Below are positions 35,199-44,510 of a stretch of 64,000 nucleotides of DNA, piece by piece. Every line of letters starts with the position of its first letter. Position 1 is the first letter of the stretch. The DNA lies in assembly GCF_000758665.1 (NCBI RefSeq), contig NZ_CP009285.1, positions 8,092,809 through 8,156,808 on the forward strand. Reading direction: 5' to 3'. The notes under the pieces were generated by a model. It searched no databases. It saw nothing but the letters and a program-made list of their open reading frames with translations, and had not been told where the DNA came from. A program made the translations under genes and the position numbers. The stretch comes from Paenibacillus borealis. Lineage in GTDB: Bacteria; Bacillota; Bacilli; Paenibacillales; Paenibacillaceae.

Positions 35199-36560
35199 CT
35201 AACCTGCGAAGGGTTCCGAGTGTGCCCGCTCGTAGTTGACGAACTTGTTAAAGTTCTTGAGGAACACCAGCTCCACCGTGCCTACCGGACCGTTACGCTG
35301 TTTGGCGATAATGATTTCAATAATATTCTTCTTCTCGGTATCCTGGTTGTAGTAATCATCACGGTACAGGAACGCTACGATATCGGCATCCTGCTCGATC
35401 GAGCCCGATTCACGAAGGTCACTCATCATCGGACGTTTGTCCTGACGCTGCTCCACACCACGGCTGAGCTGGGACAAGGCAATAACCGGAACATCAAGCT
35501 CACGGGCGATCTGCTTCAGGGTACGGGAGATTTCGGATACTTCCTGTTGGCGGTTCTCTCCGGCTTTACCGCGGCCCTGGATCAGCTGCAAATAGTCAAT
35601 GACAATCATGCCGAGGCCTTTTTCCTTCTTCAGCCGGCGGCATTTCGCGCGGATATCTGTAACGGTAACACCGGGTGTATCGTCGATATAAATTTCAGCC
35701 TCAGACAATGACTGGATGCCCATGGTCAGCTTGGACCAGTCATCATCGCTTTTGAAATCACCGGTACGCATAATATTGGCATCCAAGTTGGCTTCTGCGC
35801 AGATCATACGCTGTACCAGCTGGGGTGCCGACATTTCCAGACTGAAGATCGCTACGGTCTCTTTGGCGCGGACCGCAACATTCTGGGCGATGTTCAAGGC
35901 AAATGCCGTCTTCCCTACGGATGGACGGGCAGCCACAATGATTAAGTCGTTACGCTGGAAACCGTTGGTCATATGGTCAAGATCGGCGAAGCCGGAGGGA
36001 ATCCCCGAAGTGCCGCCTTTGTTCTGATGGAGCAGTTCCACCCGGTCGAATACCTGCATCAGCACATCACGGATGGCAATGAACCCGCTGCCGCTGCGGC
36101 GGTTAGAGATCTCCAGGATCCGCCGCTCGGCATCACTCAGCATGATGCCTACATCTTCGCCGCCCGTATACCCTTCGCTGACAATCTGCGTTGCTGTACG
36201 GATCAGCCGCCGCAGCATCGCCTTCTCTTCGATAATCTGTGCATAATAGTCAACGTTGGCCGCAGTCGGCACTGCATGCGCCAGCTTAGCCAAATAGCTG
36301 ACACCGCCGATATCCTCAAGCTCCCCCTTGTCCTGGAGCCGGGAAGTCAATGTAATCAGGTCAATCGGCTGGCTCTCTTCTCCGAGCTGCACCATCGCCT
36401 CAAATATCATCTGATGCGGTTTGTCGTAGAAGTCTTCGGTATTCACCCGCTCCATCGCGGTAATAAGCGCTTCATCCGACAGCAGAACCGCACCTAGTAC
36501 GGCCTGTTCTGCCTCTAGATTCTGCGGGGGAATCCGATCGAAAAAGAGATCTCCACCCAT
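35199..36560 (-). CDS. dnaB: Replicative DNA helicase (DnaB family; DnaC in B. subtilis)
   Basis: A 453-residue hexameric helicase. The N-terminal domain (FFDRIPPQNLEAEQAVLGAVL) binds primase and loader, and the RecA-like domain has Walker A ARPSVGKTAFALN and Walker B MIVIDYLQLI. It unwinds DNA at the fork. One nt after rplI on the same strand, in the gdpP-rplI-dnaB order of Bacillales. Confidence 0.97.
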   Translation of the reverse strand: MGGDLFFDRIPPQNLEAEQAVLGAVLLSDEALITAMERVNTEDFYDKPHQMIFEAMVQLGEESQPIDLITLTSRLQDKGELEDIGGVSYLAKLAHAVPTAANVDYYAQIIEEKAMLRRLIRTATQIVSEGYTGGEDVGIMLSDAERRILEISNRRSGSGFIAIRDVLMQVFDRVELLHQNKGGTSGIPSGFADLDHMTNGFQRNDLIIVAARPSVGKTAFALNIAQNVAVRAKETVAIFSLEMSAPQLVQRMICAEANLDANIMRTGDFKSDDDWSKLTMGIQSLSEAEIYIDDTPGVTVTDIRAKCRRLKKEKGLGMIVIDYLQLIQGRGKAGENRQQEVSEISRTLKQIARELDVPVIALSQLSRGVEQRQDKRPMMSDLRESGSIEQDADIVAFLYRDDYYNQDTEKKNIIEIIIAKQRNGPVGTVELVFLKNFNKFVNYERAHSEPFAG

Positions 36561-36561
36561 G

Positions 36562-37008
36562 TTACTCCTCCGTTACCTGCACCGTGAGGTTAGCCTTTAC
36601 TTCAGTGTGCAGCTTCACTGTTACCTGGAACGTGCCAACATGGCGGATTGGATCACTCAGCTCAATCTTGCGCTTATCAATTACGATTCCCTGCGTAGCT
36701 GCCAGGGTTTCGCCGATCTGTTTGCTGGTGATTGCGCCGAACAGGCGGCCGCCTTCGCCCGCTTTAGCCTTCAGGGTTAATGTCAGCTCATCAAGCTTCT
36801 TGCCGAGCTGAACAGCTTCCTCTTTCTCCTGGTCCTTACGGCGCTGTTCCGCTGCCGCCTGGTTCTCCAGCGTCTTCACATTGCCGTCGGTAGCCGGACG
36901 AACCAGTCCGCGCGGCAGCAGGAAGTTGGCTGCATAACCTTCCGATACCTCTTTAACCTGACCTTTCTTGCCTTGCCCCTTAACATCCTTAATGAAAATG
37001 ACCTTCAT
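36562..37008 (-). CDS. rplI: 50S ribosomal protein L9
   Basis: A 148-residue L9: N-terminal [30 protein letters not shown], a central long helix and a C-terminal domain. It binds 23S rRNA near the L1 stalk. Its ATG overlaps the gdpP TGA by 4 nt. Confidence 0.98.
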   Translation of the reverse strand: MKVIFIKDVKGQGKKGQVKEVSEGYAANFLLPRGLVRPATDGNVKTLENQAAAEQRRKDQEKEEAVQLGKKLDELTLTLKAKAGEGGRLFGAITSKQIGETLAATQGIVIDKRKIELSDPIRHVGTFQVTVKLHTEVKANLTVQVTEE

Positions 37009-39017
37009 TCGAATAGCCCCTCTTTCGCTTCGATTTCGGCCAGGACTGCAAGCAGTCTGGCTTCTGCTTCCTTGCTGGTTCCTTCAAGCTGTACAGCCGC
37101 GTTCGACAGATGTCCGCCGCCGCCCAGCTTCTCCATAACCACTTGCACATTCATCCGTCCCAGTGACCGGGCACTGATGCCGATCAGGCCGTCAGGCCGC
37201 TCGCTGATCACGAATGAGGCAACCACATTGGTCATCCCCAGCAGCGTATCCGCTGTCTGGGCAATCAGCAGCTGTGGAATTTTCATTCCCGGCGCAGTGA
37301 CCACCAGCGCGATATGGTCATATACCATCCGCGCGTGCTTGATAATCTCCGCCTTGGAGATGTACTCCTGCAGATCCTCCTTCAGCATGCGCTGAATCAG
37401 AATCGTATCTGCCCCGACACGCCTCAGGAATCCGGCTGCCTCGAAGGTCCGCGATCCGGTATGCAGCGCGAAATGCTTCGTATCGACCGTAATCCCGGCC
37501 AGCAGCATGGTAGCCTCCAGCGGACTGAGCCTGATCTTGTCGTGAATATACTGTAGCAGCTCGGTCACCAGCTCACAGGTTGATGAAGCATAGGGCTCCA
37601 GATACACGAGCACTGCATCATTGATGAACTCTTCTCCCCGGCGGTGATGATCTACCACTACAATCCGGCTCGCGTACTGCACCAGCCGCGGCTCCATGGT
37701 CATGGAAGCCTTATGCGTATCTACAACAATCAGCAGCGTATGCTCCGTCATTACTTGAAGAGCCTGTTCGGTCGTGATGAAGGTCTTGTACAACGCCTCA
37801 TCCTTACGGATCTGCTCCATCATGCGGGTAATAGACGGGTTCGGCGTCTCCATCACAATACTGGCTTCCACATTGTACATCTGCGCTGCCTTGAGCAGGC
37901 CGATTGCCGCACCTACAGCATCGATATCAGGCACCCTGTGCCCCATAATCAGCACCCGGTCGCTCTCCTGCATCAGATCGCGCAGGGCATGGGCAATCAC
38001 CCGTGCCCGCACCCTCGTCCGTTTCTCCGCTGCATTGCTCTTGCCGCCATAGAAGGAGAGCCGCTGGCCCGCCTTCACAGCCGCCTGGTCTCCGCCTCTG
38101 CCCAGCGCCATATCGAGACTCGACTGGGCGAGAGCTCCGAGCTCACTGGCCGATTCTGCGCCATAGGCAAGGCCTATGCTCAGTGTCATCGGCACCTTGA
38201 GATCAGCCGTCATCTCGCGAACCTCGTCGAGTACAACAAACCGGCTCTCCTCGAGCGCCTGCAGACTCCGGTGGTTCAGCAGCATCAGATAGCGCTCTGA
38301 GGACAGGCGGCGAAGATACACTTCAAACTGCTTGCTCCACTCCGTGATCTCGCTGGCAACCTTCGCAATCAGCGACGTGCGCTGCTGATCGTCCATGCCT
38401 TGGGCTGCTTCATCGAGATTGTCCATCATTACGATGCCGATGGCCAGCTTTTCTTCCTCATACCGCTCACGCAGGACCACCAGCTCGGTGATATCGTATA
38501 AATAGAGCAGACGTTCACTTGGAATCACCACAACCTGATAATAACGGTCGTCGACCGTAATCTCCTGGCGGTGATCCTTCAGCGCGCCGTCTTTGCCGTC
38601 TTTGACCGGTTCCCGTTTCAGCGGTACATTAGGCAGAGAAGCGATGACATCAGGCATCAGCTCCTGCATTTCTTCACCCACAAGTGTCTTGCGGGAGAAG
38701 ATCTGGCTGGCATTGCGGTTATTCCACTCCACTGTACGGTCTTCACTGTACAGGATAATTCCTAAGGGAAGCATACTTACAGCCTCACCTTCCACCCGTT
38801 TGATGCGGAAGGAGAGGCCGTTAATATAATCTACAAGGTTGCGGCGGAACGACAGCTCGGCCTGCAGCATGGTGAAACACAATGTGCCGGCCAGAAAGAG
38901 GCTGGCAACACCGAGGACCCAGTTATAGATACTGACCACTATAATCAGGACCAGCAGCAGCAAGAACGCCCACACGGTATGATACCCGTGCCAGCGTCTT
39001 TGCAGAAATTTTGGCAT
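37005..39017 (-). CDS. gdpP: Cyclic-di-AMP phosphodiesterase GdpP
   Basis: A 670-residue membrane protein. Two N-terminal helices (about 12-55) are followed by a degenerate PAS domain, a degenerate GGDEF domain, and a DHH/DHHA1 phosphodiesterase with [17 protein letters not shown] and GGGGHLSNA. It hydrolyses c-di-AMP, controlling potassium and osmotic balance and cell-wall tension. Preceded by a DUF2232 gene 11 nt away. Confidence 0.96.
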   Translation of the reverse strand: MPKFLQRRWHGYHTVWAFLLLLVLIIVVSIYNWVLGVASLFLAGTLCFTMLQAELSFRRNLVDYINGLSFRIKRVEGEAVSMLPLGIILYSEDRTVEWNNRNASQIFSRKTLVGEEMQELMPDVIASLPNVPLKREPVKDGKDGALKDHRQEITVDDRYYQVVVIPSERLLYLYDITELVVLRERYEEEKLAIGIVMMDNLDEAAQGMDDQQRTSLIAKVASEITEWSKQFEVYLRRLSSERYLMLLNHRSLQALEESRFVVLDEVREMTADLKVPMTLSIGLAYGAESASELGALAQSSLDMALGRGGDQAAVKAGQRLSFYGGKSNAAEKRTRVRARVIAHALRDLMQESDRVLIMGHRVPDIDAVGAAIGLLKAAQMYNVEASIVMETPNPSITRMMEQIRKDEALYKTFITTEQALQVMTEHTLLIVVDTHKASMTMEPRLVQYASRIVVVDHHRRGEEFINDAVLVYLEPYASSTCELVTELLQYIHDKIRLSPLEATMLLAGITVDTKHFALHTGSRTFEAAGFLRRVGADTILIQRMLKEDLQEYISKAEIIKHARMVYDHIALVVTAPGMKIPQLLIAQTADTLLGMTNVVASFVISERPDGLIGISARSLGRMNVQVVMEKLGGGGHLSNAAVQLEGTSKEAEARLLAVLAEIEAKEGLFE

Positions 39018-39028
39018 GAGCTCTCACC

Positions 39029-39946
39029 CTATCGTTTCGATTTCTTCACAAGCTCCCGCAGCGGAAACGCCAGATCCACAACACCGATAATCCAGAATCC
39101 CGGCAGAGCGATAACAGGTATCGCCAGCAGAAGCGCTACTATCTTGCTCCACTTCCGTTCATGTATGAGGAAGAAGAGGAAACCGATGGTTTGAATCTTG
39201 AATGCAATTTGCAGCAGTGGCAGCAGATTAGCCGAGACCATCAGCATGAAGCCGCTGTCCGCACCGCCGAAGAGCAGGCTGAGCACAACTCCGAGCAGAT
39301 AATACCAGATGAAAGCTCTGGACAGTCTCCACTCCCGTGCAGGCTTCAGTCTTGGCACCGCATATTCCATGCTGTTTAGAATCGGACGGACAATGGAATG
39401 CGTAATGACAGCTATGATGAATGCGCTAAGAATGAGCGTCATCGGAATAGCCTGAATGGTCATCCAGCTCATCATGCCAATCTGATCCGTTGAGATGGTG
39501 ATCTCGGAGAGCAGAGGGTTGCTTGCCCCCATAGTGGCCAGCCAGTCCGTATAAGTCTGCAGAACATCGTATACGTAATCGTACAAGTTAAACTGCAGCA
39601 ATGTAGTACTGATTAGCAGGATCAGCAGGAATTCACCTAATACCGCCACCATACCGGCAATTAGCGTTGACAACGCTGAAGCGCGTTTCTTATACCAGCG
39701 TCCCATTACAAGGGCCGGTATCAGGAAATAAATGGCTATTAAAACGTAAAACGGTGTAATCAGCCCCACAATCAGCAGGACTGGCACAATATGCAGAATA
39801 AACTGCTTCGTGCTAAGGGTAGTAAAGAGCACTATGGCCGGGATAATCATAAACAGTGTCGTGATAAGCAGTAGTGGAGTTGACAGGGATAACAGCAGCA
39901 GCAGATAAGCTATGCTCCAAGCCACAGATGTCCAGCGAAATTTCAA
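39029..39946 (-). CDS. DUF2232 membrane protein (YybS-like)
   Basis: A 305-residue protein with about eight membrane segments, DUF2232 family, equivalent to YybS next to gdpP (yybT) in Bacillus. Role unknown; the fold may be S-component-like for a transporter. Probably co-transcribed with gdpP-rplI-dnaB and preceded 6 nt by the MazG-like gene. Confidence 0.88.
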   Translation of the reverse strand: MKFRWTSVAWSIAYLLLLLSLSTPLLLITTLFMIIPAIVLFTTLSTKQFILHIVPVLLIVGLITPFYVLIAIYFLIPALVMGRWYKKRASALSTLIAGMVAVLGEFLLILLISTTLLQFNLYDYVYDVLQTYTDWLATMGASNPLLSEITISTDQIGMMSWMTIQAIPMTLILSAFIIAVITHSIVRPILNSMEYAVPRLKPAREWRLSRAFIWYYLLGVVLSLLFGGADSGFMLMVSANLLPLLQIAFKIQTIGFLFFLIHERKWSKIVALLLAIPVIALPGFWIIGVVDLAFPLRELVKKSKR

Positions 39947-39952
39947 CAGTAT

Positions 39953-40264
39953 TCACCTCTTACGCATATGTTCTTCTAATGCAGATATATCCTGGTACCA
40001 TTCTTCCAGCTGATGGCCTTCCTGCCTGTGCTTACGCAGCTTCTCCATTAGCAAATCATCCAGTTCACGATAAGGGATACCAAGTCTGCGCCCCAATATA
40101 TATGAGCTCATAATCAGGCTGGCCAGGCTGTCACCTACACGGGCGGTACTGCCTTCCCACAACGCTTTGAATAACCTTGAGACTTGATCGATTACTTCGG
40201 TCTTTAACCACTCAATTACCTTGGCGCGTTTGGCCACATCCAGGTCCTTCGGCACATTGGGCAC
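39953..40264 (-). CDS. MazG-like family protein
   Basis: A 103-residue helical protein resembling the MazG-like all-alpha fold (KALWEGSTARVGDSLASLIMSSYILGRRLGIPYRELDDLLMEKL). Classical MazG hydrolases need EExxE and ExxD acidic sites; these are not evident, so activity is doubtful. Short Bacillales versions exist beside yybS. Probably first gene of the yybS-gdpP-rplI-dnaB operon. Confidence 0.8.
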   Translation of the reverse strand: MPNVPKDLDVAKRAKVIEWLKTEVIDQVSRLFKALWEGSTARVGDSLASLIMSSYILGRRLGIPYRELDDLLMEKLRKHRQEGHQLEEWYQDISALEEHMRKR

Positions 40265-40431
40265 GTCTCTCTACCTCCGGCAAAAAGCATTATTCTCCAT
40301 TATAGCATAAATATTTCCGAGCCACACGGACGCCAGCCTGCCGGATCATCCGCATAGCGGAGCCTTAAATCCGGCGAATATTTATGGGCTTTACAGTACA
40401 GCAGAAGGTATCCAAAGTCTGCCTTTCAAAA

Positions 40432-40468
40432 AAGGCCCGCATTCCGTTACGCCGGAAATACAGGCCTT
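40432..40468 (-). terminator. Intrinsic terminator of the CBS-domain gene
   Basis: AAGGCC / GGCCTT outer stem with inner pairing (ATTTCCG / CGGAAT), followed by TTTTTTG on the minus strand. Confidence 0.82.
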
Positions 40469-40502
40469 GGTTCCTTAAGCATTTGTCGCCATTATGATGA
40501 GG

Positions 40503-40928
40503 TTACAACGATTCCTGAGATTGCCGCGAAACAAACTTTTCACAATATTCGATAATTTGACTCCGCCGCACGATACCAATGAACCTTTTCATGTCGTCGA
40601 CCACAGGCACAAAGTTCTGCACCTTGGCCAGATTAATCAAGTCCTCCATATCCGCATCAATCGAGACCGGCAGATTATTCATCCGCAGCGGTACATCCTT
40701 AAGCAGATATTTGGAAGCATTCTCAAAAGTAACGGCGCCGCCTGACTCCTTCATGTACCAGAGCAAATCACCTTCTGTGACCGTTCCGGCATATTCCCCG
40801 TTCCGGTTCAGAATCGGCACTGCGGTATAGCGGTGAAACTCCATCCGTTCCAAGGTCTGGCGCAGCGTCGAATCCAGTGTGACGCAGGCTACCTCCTGTT
40901 TCGGAAGTAAAAAAAACGCAATATTCAT
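40503..40928 (-). CDS. CBS-domain-pair protein
   Basis: A 141-residue protein made of two CBS motifs (about residues 12-62 and 78-130, with YTAVPILN and NFVPVVDD turns). Such pairs bind adenine nucleotides. The layout resembles the c-di-AMP-binding DarB/YkuL type, and gdpP lies 1.5 kb away, so c-di-AMP binding is possible but unproven. Start ATG 40928 behind GAGG. Single-gene unit with its own terminator. Confidence 0.85.
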   Translation of the reverse strand: MNIAFFLLPKQEVACVTLDSTLRQTLERMEFHRYTAVPILNRNGEYAGTVTEGDLLWYMKESGGAVTFENASKYLLKDVPLRMNNLPVSIDADMEDLINLAKVQNFVPVVDDMKRFIGIVRRSQIIEYCEKFVSRQSQESL

Positions 40929-41050
40929 CTCTTGATCCTCCTCAAAGATTTCCGAAGGAATGGTACTCTACCTTCCGTGCTGCAAGGCCCACCGTAGTTA
41001 TACGCCTGAGACAGCAATTAGTTCCACTTCATTATACCATGAAGACAATA

Positions 41051-41085
41051 AACAGCAGCCATTAACCTTGCGCATGGCTGCTGTT
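41051..41085. terminator. Intrinsic terminator downstream of the LCP gene
   Basis: 10-bp arms AACAGCAGCC / GGCTGCTGTT with a 15-nt loop; T tracts on both sides (stronger on plus). Confidence 0.75.
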
Positions 41086-41117
41086 TTTATGGTGGACAGA
41101 AATGTACTTGCCCGACC

Positions 41118-42164
41118 TTACTGGGCCGTAGCTGTAGCCGCAGGCTCCAGAGCATTCTCTGCTTTGCCTGGTTCAATCAGCTGGTCAACCGGTGTGCTGG
41201 CATTCATCCAGTTATCGATCATGGCCTTAGCTTCACTCAGATCCTCTTCATCAACAATATCGTAGTACACACCATTAATGCGCTCTCCTTCGCCCATCAC
41301 CGTGAAGCTGGAGATATCCATGTCCTTGCCGCCCATGAATTTCTTGGCCAGACTGATAATCGTGGAAGGCTGTATGTCGGTTTTGAAATTATCACCCATA
41401 ATATCCAGCAGCTCAGGGATGTTGCCGATTTGGCTGATTGATAACATTTTATTCGCTACAACATCAATAAATACCTGCTGCCGTTTGGTCCGGTTGAAAT
41501 CGCTGTCCTCGCGGTAGCGTGTATAATTAAGCGCCTCTTCACCGCTATAATTCGACTTATTGGCCTTAATAGTGAATTTCTCATGGTCCGCACCTTTGTT
41601 GACAATATCCTTCTTGATCGGCAGCGGAACACCGCCAATAGCGTCAACCGCATCCTTCAGGCCTTGGAAATTAATTGTGGCATAATATTGAATATCATGA
41701 CCAAGCAGTGCTTCCAGGGTATCTTTAGCCATTTGCTGTCCGCCAAAAGCATAAGCATGCGTGATTTTATCTTTCTTATTATCATCATGTCCGATAATTT
41801 CTGTGTAGGTGTCACGGGGGATCGAGATCAGCAGAATTTTATAATCCTCCGGGCGGATGACCGCATAGATCATCGTATCTGACCGTGCTACTTCATTGCC
41901 CCGCTGGTCTGTGCCTAAGAGCATTAAAGAGAACGGATCGCTTTTATACACTACCGGTGCAGGCTTAACCGTTGTGGTTGTTGTACCGTTATTCTCCAAA
42001 GGCTGGTAGGATTCTTCCGCCAGCTTGGTTTCCACCTGATCCGACAAAAAGAGATCAAAGGCCAGCACCGCAAGCGGCTTCTGGAACAAAAATCCTCCCG
42101 CCAATATGACCAGAACTACGATAAGCGCAATGTATCTTTTCTTCATTTTTTTTATTTTTTTCAT
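41118..42164 (-). CDS. LytR-CpsA-Psr (LCP) family cell-wall ligase
   Basis: A 348-residue membrane-anchored protein. One N-terminal helix (about 9-30), then an LCP domain with RSDTMIYAVI (about 95-104), ISIPRDTY and RYREDSDFNRTKRQQ, which bind the polyprenyl pyrophosphate substrate. LCP enzymes attach teichoic acids or other glycopolymers to peptidoglycan. The Ala/Thr-rich C-terminus is disordered. Start ATG 42164 follows AAGGA. Confidence 0.93.
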   Translation of the reverse strand: MKKIKKMKKRYIALIVVLVILAGGFLFQKPLAVLAFDLFLSDQVETKLAEESYQPLENNGTTTTTVKPAPVVYKSDPFSLMLLGTDQRGNEVARSDTMIYAVIRPEDYKILLISIPRDTYTEIIGHDDNKKDKITHAYAFGGQQMAKDTLEALLGHDIQYYATINFQGLKDAVDAIGGVPLPIKKDIVNKGADHEKFTIKANKSNYSGEEALNYTRYREDSDFNRTKRQQVFIDVVANKMLSISQIGNIPELLDIMGDNFKTDIQPSTIISLAKKFMGGKDMDISSFTVMGEGERINGVYYDIVDEEDLSEAKAMIDNWMNASTPVDQLIEPGKAENALEPAATATAQ

Positions 42165-42558
42165 AATTATAATTCCTTCTTTATGGTGGATTGTACATAT
42201 GATGGCCGTTCTCTATTTACAATGCCTGCCTGGTCTTCCAGACAGTCATGACTGGGCTCTTCTTGCTGCTATGCGCTGCCCTGCTTAATAATATTGTTCC
42301 CCCTTTCCGGGATTCGGGTCGTTCTAAATGTAGAATAAACCTGGAAAACTGCTTTGACACATAAACAATATTTCTATTGTAATCACTTCACACCTAAAAA
42401 GAAACAACAAATAACGACAGCATCGGCACTATCGCTGCTTGTATTCCATAAAGTATATGACGCAGAAAAGTCCGTTTTGATGCTTATTTTCAAAAAATAA
42501 TTAAAAATAACGGCCCGCACTGCATGCCTCAGCAGCAGATCGGACCGTCATTTTTAGT
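42165..42558. other. Intergenic region upstream of the LCP gene
   Basis: About 390 bp. The left part is the leader and promoter region of the LCP gene; I could not place a convincing sigma-A pair. The right end (42506-42553) holds the terminator of the substrate-binding protein gene. No ORF is supported. Confidence 0.5.
42506..42553 (-). terminator. Intrinsic terminator of the peptide-binding lipoprotein gene
   Basis: ACGGTCCG / CGGGCCGT stem with a larger inner loop, followed by TATTTTT on the minus strand. Confidence 0.78.
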
Positions 42559-44280
42559 CTATTCAATTTCCTTAATCCACCAATTCTGCGGATCACGTAT
42601 ATTGCTGATTGCGTTCGTAGTTACACCCTGCAGCCGTTTATTAACAGCGGTAATATTGGACCGTTCCGAGAAAAAGATCATCGGAACCTCGTCATTAATC
42701 AGCTTCTGCCATTCATCATAAATCTCTTTGCGGAAATCCTGGTCGTAGGCTTTCAGGCTTACCCCGTCACGGATCAGTTCCTCGCTCCGCTTCGACGTCC
42801 ACCGCGGGTAATTCCACGAATCCGTTGCCCGCCATAAGCCCGAAGGATCGGGATCAGGGGCCAGCCCCCATACGCCGTTAAACAGCTCAACCGCCGGATC
42901 ATCGGACTCTACCGCTTCATAAAAGCTGTTCAGCTCCTTCAGGCTGCCGCCGTTCAGCTGAACATCCAGTCCGACGTCATGCCAGTTCTGCAGGATTGCA
43001 GCGGTCCGTGCCTCCGCTGTTTTGCTGCCGGACATAGCGTCATAATGAATCGTGAATTTTTTGCCGCTTGGATCTTCGCGGAGCCCGTCCCCATTCGTAT
43101 CGAGATATCCTGCCTCATCCAGCAGGCTCTCTGCCTTCTGCGGAAGGTATGGATAGGTATCTATTTCCTGATCATCGATTTTAGCCCAGCTTGAGCTGGG
43201 AATAGGTGTCTCAATAAGTGTCCCCAGGCCATAAGAATATTTATTAATGATACCCTGCCGGTCAAGTGCGTAATACATCGCTTTGCGGAGCCGCTTATCC
43301 TGGAATTTGGGATTGTCCATCACCACCTGGCCGCTCTCTTCATCCCAGTGTCCAAACTTGAACCCTATATATTCATAAGACAGCCCAGGTGTCACTTTGA
43401 TCTCCACATTATCCAGCTGGCCTGCAGCCTGGTAAGCATCACGCGGAACGGTTCCGATATCGATGCTTCCGGCTTCAAGCTGTGCAGCCATCTCCTTGCT
43501 GTCAATCACCTTGTAGGTTACACCGTCCAGCAGAGCTTCCCCTTTATAATAATCGTCGAAGCGCTTCATCTCGACTCTCTCACCCGGCACAATAGACGTT
43601 ATCATGAATGGACCTGTACCGATTGGCTGCTTGCGCACCTGATCACTGTCCATCATGTCCTTTACTGCGACTCCCTCGAAGTACCGTTTGTTCATCGGAT
43701 AAGCCCACAGATTATCGATCATGTTCGCCCGTGCTGATTTCATCGTAATGCGCAGCGTATACGGGTCCATGACCTTGAGTCCGGTGATTTCCTTAGCCTC
43801 ACCCAGATGGTAAGCCTCGGCTCCCTTGATCATTTCCACGCTATAATATCTGGATCCCGTATAATCCGGGCTGGCGATGGTCTCCAGGGCAAACTTCCAG
43901 TCCTCCACGGTCAGCTCATCGCCGTTATGCCAGCGGACACCGGGCTTAATGGTGAAAGTAAATACCGTATGATCTTCAGATTCCTGCCAAGTGGCGATAT
44001 TAGGAGCCGTGGACAGGTCATCATTGACTTTGAACATTGCTTCCGTAGTGAATTCCAGCACATTCGCATCATCTTCCCCTTCACAAAAGGCCGGTTCGAA
44101 GCTGCCCTGGAACGGAGATGAATATCCATATGTTACTATTCCGCCTGCTATAGGTTCATCGGCTGCTTTGCTTAAGCGCGTCATATAAGACTGGGCGCCC
44201 TGGCTTGGCCCGCTGCATGCTGACAACGCCACCGCGAGCAGAAGCGGAAGCATGAATCGGCCGATGATATGTTTTGACAT
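42559..44280 (-). CDS. Oligopeptide ABC transporter substrate-binding lipoprotein (OppA-like)
   Basis: A 573-residue family-5 solute-binding protein. Lipoprotein signal MSKHIIGRFMLPLLLAVALSAC with lipobox LSAC (Cys22), then the SBP_bac_5 body, for example FTIKPGVRWHNGDELTVEDW. It would capture peptides at the outer membrane face. No permease or ATPase gene is adjacent, so it probably feeds a transporter encoded elsewhere. Start ATG 44280. Confidence 0.92.
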   Translation of the reverse strand: MSKHIIGRFMLPLLLAVALSACSGPSQGAQSYMTRLSKAADEPIAGGIVTYGYSSPFQGSFEPAFCEGEDDANVLEFTTEAMFKVNDDLSTAPNIATWQESEDHTVFTFTIKPGVRWHNGDELTVEDWKFALETIASPDYTGSRYYSVEMIKGAEAYHLGEAKEITGLKVMDPYTLRITMKSARANMIDNLWAYPMNKRYFEGVAVKDMMDSDQVRKQPIGTGPFMITSIVPGERVEMKRFDDYYKGEALLDGVTYKVIDSKEMAAQLEAGSIDIGTVPRDAYQAAGQLDNVEIKVTPGLSYEYIGFKFGHWDEESGQVVMDNPKFQDKRLRKAMYYALDRQGIINKYSYGLGTLIETPIPSSSWAKIDDQEIDTYPYLPQKAESLLDEAGYLDTNGDGLREDPSGKKFTIHYDAMSGSKTAEARTAAILQNWHDVGLDVQLNGGSLKELNSFYEAVESDDPAVELFNGVWGLAPDPDPSGLWRATDSWNYPRWTSKRSEELIRDGVSLKAYDQDFRKEIYDEWQKLINDEVPMIFFSERSNITAVNKRLQGVTTNAISNIRDPQNWWIKEIE

Positions 44281-44470
44281 ATTTGTCTTCCCTCCCCGGT
44301 TCCATCACACTGCGATGTAAGCGGTTTCTATACTGGATTTTACTATAACTCTATTTGTGCAATTCATGGAATTTTGAATATGCCACATAATAGAGGATAA
44401 CCAATATTGGCCCTAAAGTGAAGCCCTTAATTTATATTCGGTCTGCGGAAGCCTCCGGGAAATGTCAAAA

Positions 44471-44492
44471 AAGCCTGCCCTGACGGGCAGAC
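44471..44492 (-). terminator. Intrinsic terminator of the MutS2-like gene
   Basis: GTCTGCCC / GGGCAGGC stem with a 4-nt loop and U6 on the minus strand. Confidence 0.88.
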
Positions 44493-44510
44493 TCCTTGTG
44501 CAAATCACAC

